Shown here piece after piece: positions 49,401 through 59,557 of a stretch of DNA of 64,000 bases. Every line of letters starts with the position of its first letter. Within the stretch, counting starts at the first letter, position 1. Location of the stretch: positions 69,446 through 133,445 of the forward strand of contig NMRA01000521.1 in NCBI GenBank assembly GCA_002633005.1. Direction: 5' to 3'. The DNA is from Phoronis australis. Lineage: Eukaryota; Phoronida; Phoronidae. Under the pieces are notes generated by a model. That model ran no database searches and had not been told where the DNA came from. It worked only from the letters and a program-made list of their open reading frames with translations. Position numbers and translations under genes: made by a program.

Positions 49401-52400
49401 AGACTTGGCAATGAAAATCTCTTATGAGGATAACCTTCCCAAGAATCAGGTAGCGGTTGTTGTTTGATCAAAAATTTTATAGTTGGTTCTGGTCTGTACT
49501 TAACTTAGTTTGATACCATCGCTCCCTGACTAACACCACGATTTGCCAAGTGACCAGTAAAAACAAATAGCGCATCATTTTGCTAGTCTCGGGTGAAATT
49601 TAACAATTACTGTAAAGTAAAAAACAAGCCATAGTCAACCGTTTCTTTCGCCTTATTTCTTTTTATACAGTTTGCATATGTAATGACGTCATATGCGCAT
49701 TTACTTGTCGAAGGAAACATGTTAGCATAGTCATGAGATTGTTCCCTGTTTCGTTGCCATTTCGATGTACATGACAGGCACTTTAGCCTACTGAAAACCT
49801 ACCTTATCACGTCCACAGCTACCGCAATTCCTTCCCACACAATCAGCTACTAATCATCGCTCAAACCATTGATTTTTGTGAATAACATAGAGTTATCAAT
49901 GGTGAATTTCCGAAAGCACCGGCGACTCTGTACACTGAATGCAGATCTTGAACTCAAAACAAAAAAGGACACAATTCCAAGCACCACACATCACATACAC
50001 TCGCCACCAAACCGCAACAATGATACTCCAAGGAATGCTAAAAAATGAACATGGCCATCGCTTACCAGCACTTACTAAAGGCAGCTTAAAGAAGTAGATA
50101 ATTAATTTATATCACTTGCCGCTTGGAATGAGTCATTCTAATTTACGGACATGTATTCCAAATATGCACAGATACACACTAATGTACACAGATGATCACG
50201 AACCTGCCATCCAATTCAATCATCAAGTATCTTTAATTGCGGTTACATGTACAGTAATGCATGCATATTATATACAGGTACGCTGCATCACGTATAATTC
50301 TGCAAAATTCATTTACTTGGTTATGTGCGCTGCATATGGTCAACTGTTGATGACAGACTTGGTTGGAGTGCTTGTTGGCCATCTGGTTGAGTTTTTAAGA
50401 GACTCCAAACTCCAAAGACACCTAGCAGCATTCAGTTCAAATTAGCGTCGCATGGCATGTATTGGCGATCATGCTCTTCATGGTAAAAGGGTGCCTTTTC
50501 TTGTCATAGTGTGTTTTAAATTCCTCAGATTTGCATCTAAGTTTTGCTAAAAAATTAACCAACGTATTCGCTATCAATACAACAGCTCAAAACCGTTCAT
50601 TATTTTGTAGGTTGACAGCTTGCGACAAATTCACGAGCGTCTAAACAGGTTGTCGGTGAAGCCTCCTGTTACATTTACTGACGCAGTTCAACTCCTGTTC
50701 TCGTTCCACTGTTGTCTTCATAACATTGGCGAGCCTGTTGCTCTTGGAAGACTTGATCAGATTCTGCTACCATTCCTCGATAAGACTAACCCAGGGGTAA
50801 GAAAATAACTGCCATTATAGAACTCTGGCTGCTGTTAATACCACATACATGTATGAGTATTTGTCAGTTGGTTTAAGTAGAAGGGAAAATACCTTCAAGT
50901 GTCAGTAATGCAGCGTGCTTGAAGATTTCGAGAAATGTAGCAATACGTACACTTGCATTTTCTGAGACTTTATTAAAAAGAATGACTTCCTTTGTATAGG
51001 ATGTACCCCCGCAGGACGTGATCGATGCGTTTTGCTTGAAACTTAGTGAGCGCGTGGAAATGAACAGGCATTTTATCAAAGACCTGGTTTACCCGGGGGT
51101 TACTGCCGTTTTCTACCAGACTACTGGCAACTTTCCCCAAGGAGGAGGTTAGTTTTCTATACGTTCCTAATATTGAATTTACAATTAAAATATATCTATA
51201 CGTTGTATCTGTGCCATCGAGTGACAAGTTTTCGAATTCTATTTTATTTCTTAATAAATTCTGCAAAATGTTGCCCTTTGCATTGAAAATGTTTGGCTAT
51301 CAAAAGGTGTTGCATATACAGGCTAAAGTTTTACAAAGTTGCAAACCCTGAAAAACTAATCTTTTGGCTCTCGGATGTTTGTGTTCACAAACAACACTCC
51401 ACAACTCAATATCTCTCCAACAATACGACGCTCGATAGCATTGTGGTTTCCTTACAAGTAGTAACTTGATTAAAATAACTTTGGTTTCGTGAATCGATAT
51501 AATGGGTAATATCTTTACTTAATTGTTTATTCAACAAAATTTGTAAGGACGTGCAAACTTTGGTGGCGCTGCAAAAATGATTGCTGCGCGTTGTTGTTTA
51601 GGACACGTTTTGTTCTAGCATCAACTGTAACAACGCATATTAAGTGGAGGCGCACGTTTTCGAAACTGCTGAACCACTGTACTTTGGACTCGACAACACA
51701 GTTTCAAGCACAATTGCTATTTCGTGCAAGTTGTGAATAGTTATATAAACGAGTAAAACAACCTCTGCTTTTTATCTTTCGCTCACAAGGTACTTTTCTT
51801 TCATGTGGTAGGAATCAATCAATGGGTACAACAAGTAACTCTCGGCGGATACAAGGCAACTGACGAAGCAAAGCCGTCTCCGGGAATAAACGACCTAACT
51901 TTAATGTTTCTCAAAGCCACTCGCCGTCTTCCGTTGAACGCACCTTGTTTTTCTCTGCGCCTTTATAAAGGTATCGAGGATACAAAACTGGGGCAGGATA
52001 TCGTGAAGGAAACTGCAAAGGCTCTTCTCAGTGGTGGAGCTCATCCAATCATATTCAATGATGACCGGCTCGTGTCTGGCTTGCTGACGAGCGGCGTAAA
52101 ACCCTATCAGGTTAGAAAATGGGCCTTACAAACCGAAATGACGGTCCTCCTAACTATTAATTCCTATAACGAATCTTGTGATAAGTTTGTGCTTGCTTTC
52201 AACAGCTGGCAGCGCTCATGGACAGGTTAGATGCCATCAATATTTATTTTTGTAACCTACTGTGCATTTTGCCAAATTCGGCTCACAAAAGCCACCTGTA
52301 GACGCTAAAAAGCTCACTATCCACTACAATTAGACGATGTGAATGCCCTCTCATGGAGTTTCGTTGCCAGTGTTATTCATGTCACTGACTGTACGCGGTT

Positions 52401-55323
52401 CGGACTCGAAGAGTCATCCTTCCAGTATGATCACTTACATTAACCTTCCAGACCTTAATGTAAAACGATTCTTATCTGTTTTGCGATATTCACTTAGGTT
52501 CCGCTGTATGCCGCAAGGGATTACGCTTGTGACGGATGCTATGAACCAATGGTTGCAGGGGCCTCAGAATTTGCCTTCATTACTATTCCTTTACTGAACA
52601 TAGTGGAAATGGCTATTAACGAAGGCACTCTGTTCAAGATGGCTGGACCTGTGTTCTTACGCGGGAAGAAATCGTCATACAAAACTAAGCCTCCGGAAGA
52701 GATACAGGATTTCAAAGAACTAATGTCTATCTTTGGACGACATCTCCATCTCCAAATTGTTAACTCGTGTTTGTTTATGCTTCAGAACTACGGAAACATG
52801 TGGAAGGTACAGGAGATGTTATTTACTTAAGTCGGTTAACTTAATGAGCGAAAATGACAGGAGAGCTTTCAGCTCCAGATACACTTTCAAGCGAACTACA
52901 ATTAGTCTAATAATGTCCACAGCAACAAGCTGACAATGTGTCACGTGACGAAAATGTGAAAAATGTATACCATACCTATATATCTAACCGTATTTAGTTC
53001 GAATGGCGGTTCCATATATTTAGGATGATTCATTCCAAATAGGTAATTAACAGTTTTTCATGAACGTTATGCCGATTGAAAACAGGATCTTACTTTCTCT
53101 TGGACAGCTGAAATTACACTTGCTCATACTCTGTGAACAATTTCCCATTTCCCTCTCTGCACTTGTGAAGCAAATTGTAAACAGCATTATAAACACACAA
53201 ATTTAAATAGTGGCTATATTTCGAGGTCATGAAAGCATGTGAAGCCATTATTTTAAGTTGTTTTCTTGTAATGTCTTTGAAAGTCCTTTAAAGTGCACAC
53301 TGGAAGACCGGAAAGTGTACAGACAGCATGAGCGAGTGTATATCAAGCTATCCAACAGAAAATACAGTTGTGTTTTCAATCATATGTACGTCAAAACCAA
53401 AATATATTTGTCTGTAAAATAAACAAGAATGTTTAATATCTTTTTCTGGATACACACCTATATTTTTTTCTTTAAAGTGGTGCCCTTCTTCACTTTTGTC
53501 AACCATCATCAAAGGATGCAAAGAAACTGGAAGAGACTTGTCAAACGGAGGTGCACTTTACCATATTCTGGCCATAATGTTCGTGGGTGCCTCGAACGCT
53601 ATTGATTCTCTGTATCGCATTAAAAAAATGGTTTTTGATCCTTGCACAGCTATTACTGATCTCGTAGACCTCGTTAATTGTCTAAAGGTACGTACTGTTC
53701 CGTGTTGTGTGTAACTGTCGGTTGTCAAATGGGACATATTTGTCGGTGTACTAGCCTATGGCTAATGTTTTCTCGTTGTTTGACCAACCGACTATAAATA
53801 AAATGACCTGAATTGGTCATAGATGTTTAAATTGTTCGATTTCACGCTGTTGGGGTATACCGGAAAACAACCTTAACAAAGCCCCTTTCCCCAGCACAGA
53901 CTAGACGTTCATGTATCATGAATAAAACGCATATTCGGGCTGGGATTAACATTTTTCATCTAAAACGGAAGAAACTTGTTAAGTATTGACTTTTTATTTA
54001 GTTGGAAATACAAGTTAATTAAAACAGAAGTGGGCTATTACGTCCAAGCTAGAACCACAGACGGTTTATTCTTTTTAATGTAAGTAAGAATTTGCGTTAA
54101 ATTATCGAGCATACTCGTAGGTTTCATCCGTCTAGTGATATGCAGAGAAGGCTTTCGTGAGAAAAGATCTTAGCAATGTGTTTGTCGATAAAGTACTACA
54201 TGACTGAATCGTTGGTACATGGGCTGCACAGCACTGAAAAATGTGGGAGTATACCCCTTCCCCCAGCCCCCTATGTTGCGCTACGCACGTGGTACAGTAA
54301 TTTTTAACTCTGCCAAAATCCGTTAAACCTAAGTGCATGATATACATGTACGTCTTACTAGAACTATTTAGCAGTTTGGTCAAACACTTGTCGAAATTTG
54401 GTAGTTCTTTTAGACGAAAAACATTCATGCATGCGTTGCTATTCACTGAGTCATCGTTGTCTTGTATAATTCGAACACTATCGTATTTAGTTACACAAGG
54501 CTTCTTCGCAGTGGCTAGCAATCATAGTATTTGGTACTGAAAAGAGAAACATAACGATACATGTGTATGTGTTACCGAAAACAGTGATGAACAATGAGCT
54601 GAGGTGTACGGGGATTTCCGAAGGGTAAGCCAATGTGCCAAAACTTTCAGGCGTCTTAGTAACACCAAAAAGACAACCGTGCGTTTATTCGGGGAAGTCT
54701 GATGTGTAAACGAAAAGTCATATTTTCTTATTTTTACTGAAAACAGGTTTTTTTTTAATTTTTTGTTAGTTCGTCAACACTTTGTTCGTTTTCACGAAAG
54801 ATAAATGCGCCACAAAATTAAACTTATAACTAAAAGTTGACTCTGAATGAGCTTTTAAGAGGAAGTTTTCCAGATGAGCCCTCCACTTTCTGGACACTTG
54901 ATACCTGAAGTTGTAACCATCGAATAAAAGCTTATCGGCGTTTATTTGTCATAATTTTTCGAATAAACGCCCATGGGCGTTTCATCGGGTGGAGTTATCC
55001 ACGTAAAAAAGGTTTCGTTTTAAACCTGACAAGTTATCCTTGCATATGTATTTAAGTGTGACTGGGGATACGACATGAAGGAGCCTATGCAAGACATTAG
55101 AGCTGGAACAACAAGGTCTGTGGCCCATGGAGAGAAATACAAGAGATATCGACAAGTGGCCATGTCTTTCCCTAGGTTCGGGGAGGGAGTTGAAGATATC
55201 GATCAGCTGGGACATGAATTGATGAAGATGGTCTACGACGAAGTGAGAAACGTTGTAAACTGCGCACCAGTCAAGGTAACTCTCACCGAGTCCCGTTTAG
55301 ATCAGTACTAGCTGTATGGATAA

Positions 55324-55388
<65 letters not shown>

Positions 55389-57123
55389 TTCATAATCGAT
55401 AAAGTCTAGGAAGTCTGATGCAAAAATACACAGAAACATAGATGGCAAAATCACAAACGCAAGACACTATGTACATGAATGTGCGATGCGCAGCCGTAGG
55501 CAACGTTTATAACGGGAACAGTGGGTGCGGAATTGTTGTTTGCTAACAATTTGCATTGCTTTCCACTAATCAAATTAAATAAGAACCATTTTCGAGAGTC
55601 GGACGCGAACTAATTTTGGTCGATTACGTGAGCCGACCTGTCGCGCGGTTGGTGCCTTCACACTTGTTGCACCTCTTGGCTAAGGGCATGAACCTGCACC
55701 CTCTTTTGTTACAGACTCGAATGGAAAAACTGCGGCAAGAGTTCAACCTGTCTGGCTTCATCTTCACCCCTGGTACTGGTACGTTCGAAGGTTACGTAGG
55801 TGCAGGTTTGGACAACGGCGCGTCAGCTGATGGACGTCGAAGTGGTCAGCCGATTTGTTCAGATTTCAGTCCAAGCCCTAATCCACAAGACCTTGCGGCA
55901 GCTCCCATCTCGAGATATATATACAAGTAGGTAAAACCTTCTGACTATTGGCCCGTTACTTTTTGTTCATTTGTTGGTGCCACATGCATTGTAGTCAGTG
56001 TGACGCATATTTCAAATGACTCGCAATAGATAAAAGGAATAGTGCAACTGTCCTTATACGAAATCTTCCGAAAGAAGTGAACGGCTCGAGAGGGCAATGG
56101 CAAACTTCTGCGAGCATGAACAATATGCGGTTGCAAGGTTGGTCTGTCCGCGCGCAAAGTGATATATATCCGCAAAAGGTGAAAACTGGTTCGGGAGGCG
56201 AAATATGGGTCCTCACCGATGGAACATCGTGTTCTCCTAAAAATGTACCAAAAAGAATTAGAAATGTTTGAATCTGATTATTCTGCTGTTTTTTCCTCGA
56301 TTTTGGCAATACATAAAGGAAGCCTCGTCATCTAACCAACTGCGGAAGGTGTTAAACTGCTTATACATGTACATGGCTTTGCAGTGGCTTAAAAAGCTGG
56401 AACACTGAAGTGATCAACAGAGGATTCAGCAACGGCGCTCCAGTGGATCTGAACATAACAGAAAGAACCTCTCAAAATTTCCTGGAGACGTTCATAAAGG
56501 ACTTTGCTAATGAAAGAAATGGGATTGGTTCCAACCTGCTCACTCGTAAGTGGGTTGACACTTAAATAGGCCAGAGGCTTTCGCACTGTTCTCTCCTCAA
56601 TTATTTTCGGTCCAAAATGATTTACAACAGCTAATCTGGTAATTTCCCGAAATGGTTTTTAAAGCAAATTAGACCTTACTAATCACCGTGTGAGTTCCTA
56701 CTCTTCTCCAGTTAACAAAACATCCGAAGCCAATTGTAGTGATTTCTAGCTACGTAATTGCATTGGCATCTCACTATCTCATTATATTTTATACACTATC
56801 AGAATGCTAACTCACACCCGCCTTACCTTCAGGCTTCTGAAGCTGCACTGTCTTTCATTGTTGCAGTATCCTGTCACGATCCAGATACTCTGACTGCCGC
56901 ACGTGACGACCCTGAACGCTACGAACTCGTTCGCTGCAGACAAGGTGGCTGGACAGAGTACTTCTCAATTATGTTCCCTGAGCATCAAAAGCATCACCAG
57001 AGAAGAATCTACTTCGACGGCATCAAACGGGATGTGGGCAAAAGCAGACACCTACGCACAAAGCTGCAGTACAGAGATGACGGGGAGGACGTGGAAGATG
57101 ATATAGTGGACGCACTATTCTAA
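37388..57123 (+). CDS. DyP-type peroxidase / glycyl radical enzyme (PFL-like) fusion gene, 18 exons plus candidate first exon
   Basis: Exons: 37388-37438 (candidate first), 42067-42225, 43082-43176, 43564-43762, 44106-44247, 45503-45687, 46293-46517, 47460-47656, 48499-48742, 49156-49449, 50611-50796, 51000-51147, 51812-52110, 52498-52806, 53478-53687, 55057-55275, 55715-55926, 56385-56545, 56867-57123. All introns are GT-AG and phases agree throughout; the product is about 1263 residues. Residues about 18-352 are a DyP haem peroxidase: VGVNPKLW, RFQDG (distal Asp ~186), SHIKRA (proximal His ~261), YRQSLPYG (distal Arg ~280). Residues about 400-1263 are a glycyl radical enzyme: DGCYEP (thiyl Cys ~822, Glu ~824), the DGRRSGQP region, and RQGGW with the radical Gly ~1206. 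GREs carry out radical C-C, C-O or C-N cleavage anaerobically after activation by a radical SAM enzyme. GCxE resembles the dehydratase/choline-lyase classes more than PFL itself, so the substrate is unknown. The domain identities and fusion are read from sequence; the function is inferred. Confidence 0.85.
37439..42066 (+). other. Candidate first intron of the fusion gene (or upstream spacer)
   Basis: If the exon at 37388 belongs to the gene, this is a 4.6-kb intron running from GTGAGC to TTGACAG. It is AT-rich, contains AAAGGTCAAAGGT at 40278-40290 (a second direct repeat of the TGACCT half-site) and a GC-rich dispersed-repeat fragment at 41655-41780. No coding exon was found in it. Confidence 0.4.
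41655..41780. repeat. GC-rich dispersed-repeat fragment
   Basis: The phrase CAGCACTRAAAAAAGTGG...GCC occurs twice within it. A related CAGCACTGAAAAATGTGGG is in intron N-O at 54231. Probably a MITE family without visible ends. Confidence 0.4.
42067..42225 (+). CDS. Fusion gene, DyP exon A (53 codons)
   Basis: Phase 0 to 0, acceptor TTGACAG, donor GTAAGT. It encodes the N-terminal DyP segment including MSKSQPGLFFYKPTYGKF. It pairs with minus-strand exon 5218-5376 of identical length, 41 of 53 residues the same by eye. Codons before the internal Met are also conserved between copies, which suggests that translation starts further upstream. Confidence 0.85.
43082..43176 (+). CDS. Fusion gene, DyP exon B
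   Basis: 95 bp, phase 0 to 2, acceptor TCTCACAG, donor GTAAGG. It encodes a short segment ending ILVGVNPKLWDEW, which matches the V-G-[FV]-[GN]-P-x-L-W signature in the first DyP ferredoxin-like subdomain. Read through without splicing it would meet a stop at once, so the donor is needed. Confidence 0.85.
43564..43762 (+). CDS. Fusion gene, DyP exon C
   Basis: 199 bp, starts with the third base of a codon and ends in phase 0; donor GTAAGA. It encodes a segment with GGNTDLFLYLKSD, the DyP beta-strand that in the family reads roughly G-G-D-[IL]-L-[IL]-x-[IL]-x-[AS]-D. 54 of 66 residues match the minus-strand exon. Confidence 0.88.
44106..44247 (+). CDS. Fusion gene, DyP exon D (distal Asp)
   Basis: 142 bp, phase 0 to 1, donor GTAAGA. 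It carries IEGRFQDGLENTFD, the equivalent of the DyP GxxDG motif. The catalytic Asp (codon 44157-44159) and the following Gly are present, but the first Gly of GxxDG is Arg. The minus-strand copy has the same R, so this is a family trait and not an error. Confidence 0.88.
44944..45012. repeat. 14-bp perfect inverted repeat in intron D-E
   Basis: CCGAGAACTTGGCT at 44944-44957 is exactly inverted at 44999-45012 with a 41-base loop. It could be a small element or a hairpin in the intron RNA. Confidence 0.6.
45503..45687 (+). CDS. Fusion gene, DyP exon E (proximal haem His)
   Basis: 185 bp, phase 1 to 0. It encodes GGTYCFTQKF, EKEDMIGRK and NDERSHIKRARV. By family knowledge the His of SHIKRA (codon 45637-45639) is the proximal haem-iron ligand. 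The residues around both motifs match the minus-strand copy (53 of 62 overall). Confidence 0.9.
46121..46182. repeat. 31-bp direct duplication in intron E-F
   Basis: Two adjacent identical copies beginning TCCTGAAGTACATTCACAGG. Not present in the matching intron of the minus-strand copy as far as I can see. Confidence 0.85.
46293..46517 (+). CDS. Fusion gene, DyP exon F (distal Arg)
   Basis: 225 bp, phase 0 to 0, donor GTGAGT. It starts LYRQSLPYG, whose Arg matches the distal R of the DyP RRG[FY]xY motif, followed by REEGVYFVAF and GLEGSFWYMPSAEEL, typical of the DyP C-terminal fold. 73 of 75 residues equal the minus-strand copy, far closer than the other exons. Confidence 0.92.
47460..47656 (+). 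CDS. Fusion gene, exon G (linker between DyP and GRE)
   Basis: Phase 0 to 2, donor GTATGT. It encodes the segment joining the two enzymes, ending near PSPRVLKLLHNTFAQW. The acceptor is ambiguous: AG at 47458-47459 or 47464-47465, both in frame and differing by two codons. A stronger-looking acceptor at 47373 reads into a stop in the required frame. Confidence 0.7.
48499..48742 (+). CDS. Fusion gene, GRE exon H
   Basis: 244 bp, phase 2 to 0. The 5' base completes an Arg codon with the previous exon. It encodes PRRKGYANKMTLG and FRIFPDEIIVGVMPH, the N-terminal region of PFL-like enzymes (P-x-E-x-I-V-G). Followed by GTACGC. Confidence 0.85.
49156..49449 (+). CDS. Fusion gene, GRE exon I
   Basis: 98 codons in phase 0. 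It encodes GMMGHVVPDHGELVTKGI, matching the G-H-x-[IV]-P-D-[YH] region conserved in glycyl radical enzymes ahead of the alpha-helical half-barrel. Donor GTAGCG is weak, but its position is fixed by the next exon's phase. Confidence 0.87.
50611..50796 (+). CDS. Fusion gene, GRE exon J
   Basis: 62 codons in phase 0, acceptor TATTTTGTAG, donor GTAAGA. It encodes PPVTFTDAVQLLFSFHCC and GRLDQILLPFL. The T-F-x-E/D-A-x-Q-x-x-[WF] and G-R-x-D-Q-x-L-x-P elements are PFL family hallmarks. Confidence 0.9.
51000..51147 (+). CDS. Fusion gene, GRE exon K
   Basis: 148 bp, phase 0 to 1, donor GTTAGT. It encodes DVIDAFCLKLSERVEMNR and a segment ending at a Gly-rich turn, in line with the PFL barrel. It joins exon L by a split Gly codon. 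Confidence 0.85.
51812..52110 (+). CDS. Fusion gene, GRE exon L
   Basis: 299 bp, phase 1 to 0. It encodes QQVTLGG, NDLTLMFLKATRRLPLNAP, FSLRLYKG and GGAHPIIFNDDRLVSGLL. These match the GRE signatures [NQ]-x-[VT]-x-G-G, N-x-L-T, P-x-x-S-[LV]-R and P-x-[IL]-[FY]-N-D. Donor GTTAGA. Confidence 0.92.
52498..52806 (+). CDS. Fusion gene, GRE exon M (catalytic Cys)
   Basis: 103 codons in phase 0. It begins VPLYAARDYACDGCYEPM. The Cys codon 52537-52539 followed two residues later by Glu (52543-52545) matches GCxE, the thiyl-radical cysteine and general base of diol-dehydratase/CutC-like GREs. True PFL has two adjacent Cys and no such Glu. Confidence 0.93.
53478..53687 (+). CDS. Fusion gene, GRE exon N
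   Basis: 70 codons in phase 0, donor GTACGT. It encodes PSSLLSTIIKGCKETGRD, GGALYH and AIDSLYRIKKMVFD, which match the GRE consensus P-x-x-S-x-x-x-x-x-C-x-x-x-G-[KR]-D, G-G-A-x-Y and D-S-L-x-[AR]-I-K-K-x-V-F. Confidence 0.92.
55057..55275 (+). CDS. Fusion gene, GRE exon O
   Basis: 73 codons in phase 0, acceptor TATTTAAG, donor GTAACT. It encodes CDWGYD and SFPRFGEGVEDIDQLGHEL, the equivalent of the PFL P-K-[FY]-G-N-D-x-x-x-V-D segment. Confidence 0.9.
55326..55386. repeat. TA dinucleotide microsatellite in intron O-P
   Basis: About 30 uninterrupted TA units between GRE exons O and P. Length is likely polymorphic and prone to assembly error. Confidence 0.95.
55715..55926 (+). CDS. Fusion gene, GRE exon P
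   Basis: 212 bp, phase 0 to 2. It encodes GTGTFEGYVGAGLDNGASAD, then GRRSGQP and SDFSPSPN, the GRE consensus [AG]-T-x-D-G-R-[RK]-x-G-x-P-[LI]-[SC]-D-x-x-S-P. The donor is AA|GTAGGT; the alternative one base group later would end in a stop codon. Confidence 0.92.
56385..56545 (+). CDS. Fusion gene, GRE exon Q
   Basis: 161 bp, phase 2 to 1, acceptor TGGCTTTGCAG, donor GTAAGT. It encodes GFSNGAPVDLNITERTSQNF and a segment up to NGIGSNLLT. It lies in the stretch before the C-terminal glycyl radical domain. Confidence 0.85.
56867..57123 (+). CDS. Fusion gene, last exon R (glycyl radical loop)
   Basis: The acceptor TTTCATTGTTGCAG at 56866 gives the phase needed after exon Q; earlier AGs at 56802 and 56832 do not. 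It encodes DPDTLTAARDDPERYEL and RCRQGGWTEYF. The second Gly (codon 56947-56949) aligns with the radical glycine of R-V-x-G-Y, with Trp for Tyr. A 58-residue tail rich in basic then acidic residues ends at TAA 57121-57123. I see no AATAAA within about 800 bases downstream. Confidence 0.9.
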
Positions 57124-59557
57124 TCCCTTGCACGAAAAGCCGATTTCTAAGTTGAAACGGCTTTATTCTGATCTTAGATTTGTATTTTTTCTGTGTAGGA
57201 TTCCGTCGTTTACGCTTTAGGATACTTACTAGCGTTAATGTAAACTGGTTTTCTTTGCTTGAATTTTTTGGTGTGACACAGCTTTAAATTCATGTTTAAA
57301 TAATGTATGGAGTTTTCCAATTTCTACTGTGTTTTTTTCGTAGTGCAAATCTGCAAAATGCTCTCAGAAATTATTTTTCCGTGACTACCGACTGAACAAA
57401 AGTATCTCTGGTAAATGTAAGAGTTCATGTGAAAATTACCTCTCAAAGTGGTGACTGAAATCTCTTTGAATACGGGATAATTCCCATGTACGATGCACAT
57501 GTACGCTTTAAAGTTACACGGATTTAGTATTTCTAATTTACTGCTTGCCATAAATTAACATTAGTCCAGTGTTTTTTTGTTTTTTTTTAGCTTCTGAGTA
57601 TCTCGATTATTGGCTTCTTCACAAATGTTTACATCATAATTTTTTGTTACGCTATCCTAAATCTGACTAACGGTTAATTCCCCTGCAATATTCTCTAGAA
57701 TTCTACTGCGTACAAAATACACCCTCACTTGCCTGACCCAAGCGTCGATCAAACGGGAGACCTAACAAGTCATGAGGGCAAATGGAAAATTGCAGTTAGT
57801 CACTCCAAAAGCGTTACGAACTCTGATTTTTTTCTCAGGATCAGAAACTTTCGCTCAGTCACAAGTTATTCTTTCAACAGATGGTTAACGTGAAGTGATT
57901 TTTTAGGTTTTGTGACAAACGTACGTAACTTCATGTTGCCAAAATAAGTCACGATTACTGTTTAACTCGGCATTAGTGAGCACTTTACCACCAGGTCGTG
58001 ATTCGAGCGTTGCTCTTCATATGTCGCTCCCGCCGTGGTAAGATGCGTGCAGATGAAATACTCTGAGATACATGTACGCCATGCAATTTTGTTGAAAACC
58101 TGTTGTTTGCGAACCACCACACCACTCGGTTTCGACATATTTTTGCCGTGCCAAACGCCTGGTAGTTCTTTTTGCTTCCGGTAAAAGTACGATTATGAGG
58201 GAATTGTGACAGTCCGTTGTATTTCATTCATATTTATAAAGTTTTATGAACTCTTCGAAATGAAAACTTTGTCCAAGCATTTAATGGAAGATATATGTTT
58301 CATGTTTCAATTCTCTGTATGCTTGAATGCGTGCGAAGATGTAATTCAAAACGTGCAACTCAGAACCGTGAAGGACGTCTCTTTCCTATACAGTTGTGTA
58401 GAAAAATAATTTGCGAGTGACTTTGAAATGATGTGTTATTTATGCATCCTGGACACAACGATGGCCGCTTATTTCTAGAGAACTTGGAGTCCGTCAGGGT
58501 TTTATATTTTTATAAAATTAAACAGACCTGAGATCGTGATTACAAGTCAAAAAGTGAAGGATGTGAATGAGGACGAAAACAAGAAATTAAAGGGATATCA
58601 AACTCAGTTTATGGGATAATAGGAGGTGGTTAAACTCATCAAAACAGGCTTTAGTATCCCTTTAACAGCTCTATGTATGTGGGTCACAGGTGGCTTCAGT
58701 GGCAGGGCTCTGCGCCTGGTTGAATGAAACATGATAATGGTTTGATCTGAATTACGGCTTTTGATCTTGCTTTCTGAAACTTGGCCAAATGTTTTGCGCG
58801 CGTTTTTTTTAAGTGAAAAACTTAGTTTAACAACTAATGCACACAATTAAAAGTACTTGGCTGACGAACTTTTATTTCATGTCAATGTCATTGAGTTCGT
58901 ACATGGGTTTCTGTATAAATTGATCTTACTCTAATAAACAAATAAACATATTGGGGCATGAAAATCATATTCTGTTCAACCTCCAGCTTTTGGCTAGAAA
59001 GTATTTAAGTTTATACCTATGCATTCTAGACTAGGCTTTTTGACGGAAACCAAAAAAGAGAGTCGAGAAGGTAATATGCTATCTGAAATCTAATAGATTG
59101 TTGTTTTGAGAAAAGGCGTGAATTTGCGAAACATCACTGAAAGACTTCGTCAAGAGATGTTTACACACATATTAAACGCATACGCACAAACACACGCACA
59201 CACGCAAACACTCACAGTCACACACGAACCATAAACAAAATAAAACCATAAACTCCTGCCTTTGGAATGCCAGAGGTAATCGTGAAGTACTTATTACGAA
59301 TGTCAAAATGGTTTCTCATTGAAACGTTTTCAACAATAACGTTATAAAGGTATTTGACTTTACCATAATTGACTGCGGGTTTGTTTAAAAGGTACATATC
59401 GTGCTATTGTCACACTTGTGTATTTTGATACTGAAATGCGCTTCATGTGTAATTTAAAAGTATATAAATTCACGAATTCAAGTAAAATGCATTCAGTCTA
59501 TATCGTCAGTTTGCCTTATGGTGAATCACGCGCTATCACGCACTGGTAAAGGTGCTA
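57124..59557. other. Downstream region of the fusion gene and spacer
   Basis: Contains the likely 3' UTR. A short inverted pair AAGCCG/CGGCTT lies at 57137-57164. AATAAA first appears on the plus strand at 58932. A CA-rich tract is at 59185-59225. No other gene is supportable. Confidence 0.35.

Noticed and set aside
56803-56866. Starting the last exon at 56803 or 56833
   Set aside because: Both give the wrong phase after exon Q and meet stop codons; the acceptor at 56866 restores the frame.
42067-57123. Bacterial contamination as the source of the GRE gene
   Set aside because: The coding sequence is split by 17 consistent GT-AG introns, contains a microsatellite in one intron and lies among animal-type repeats.
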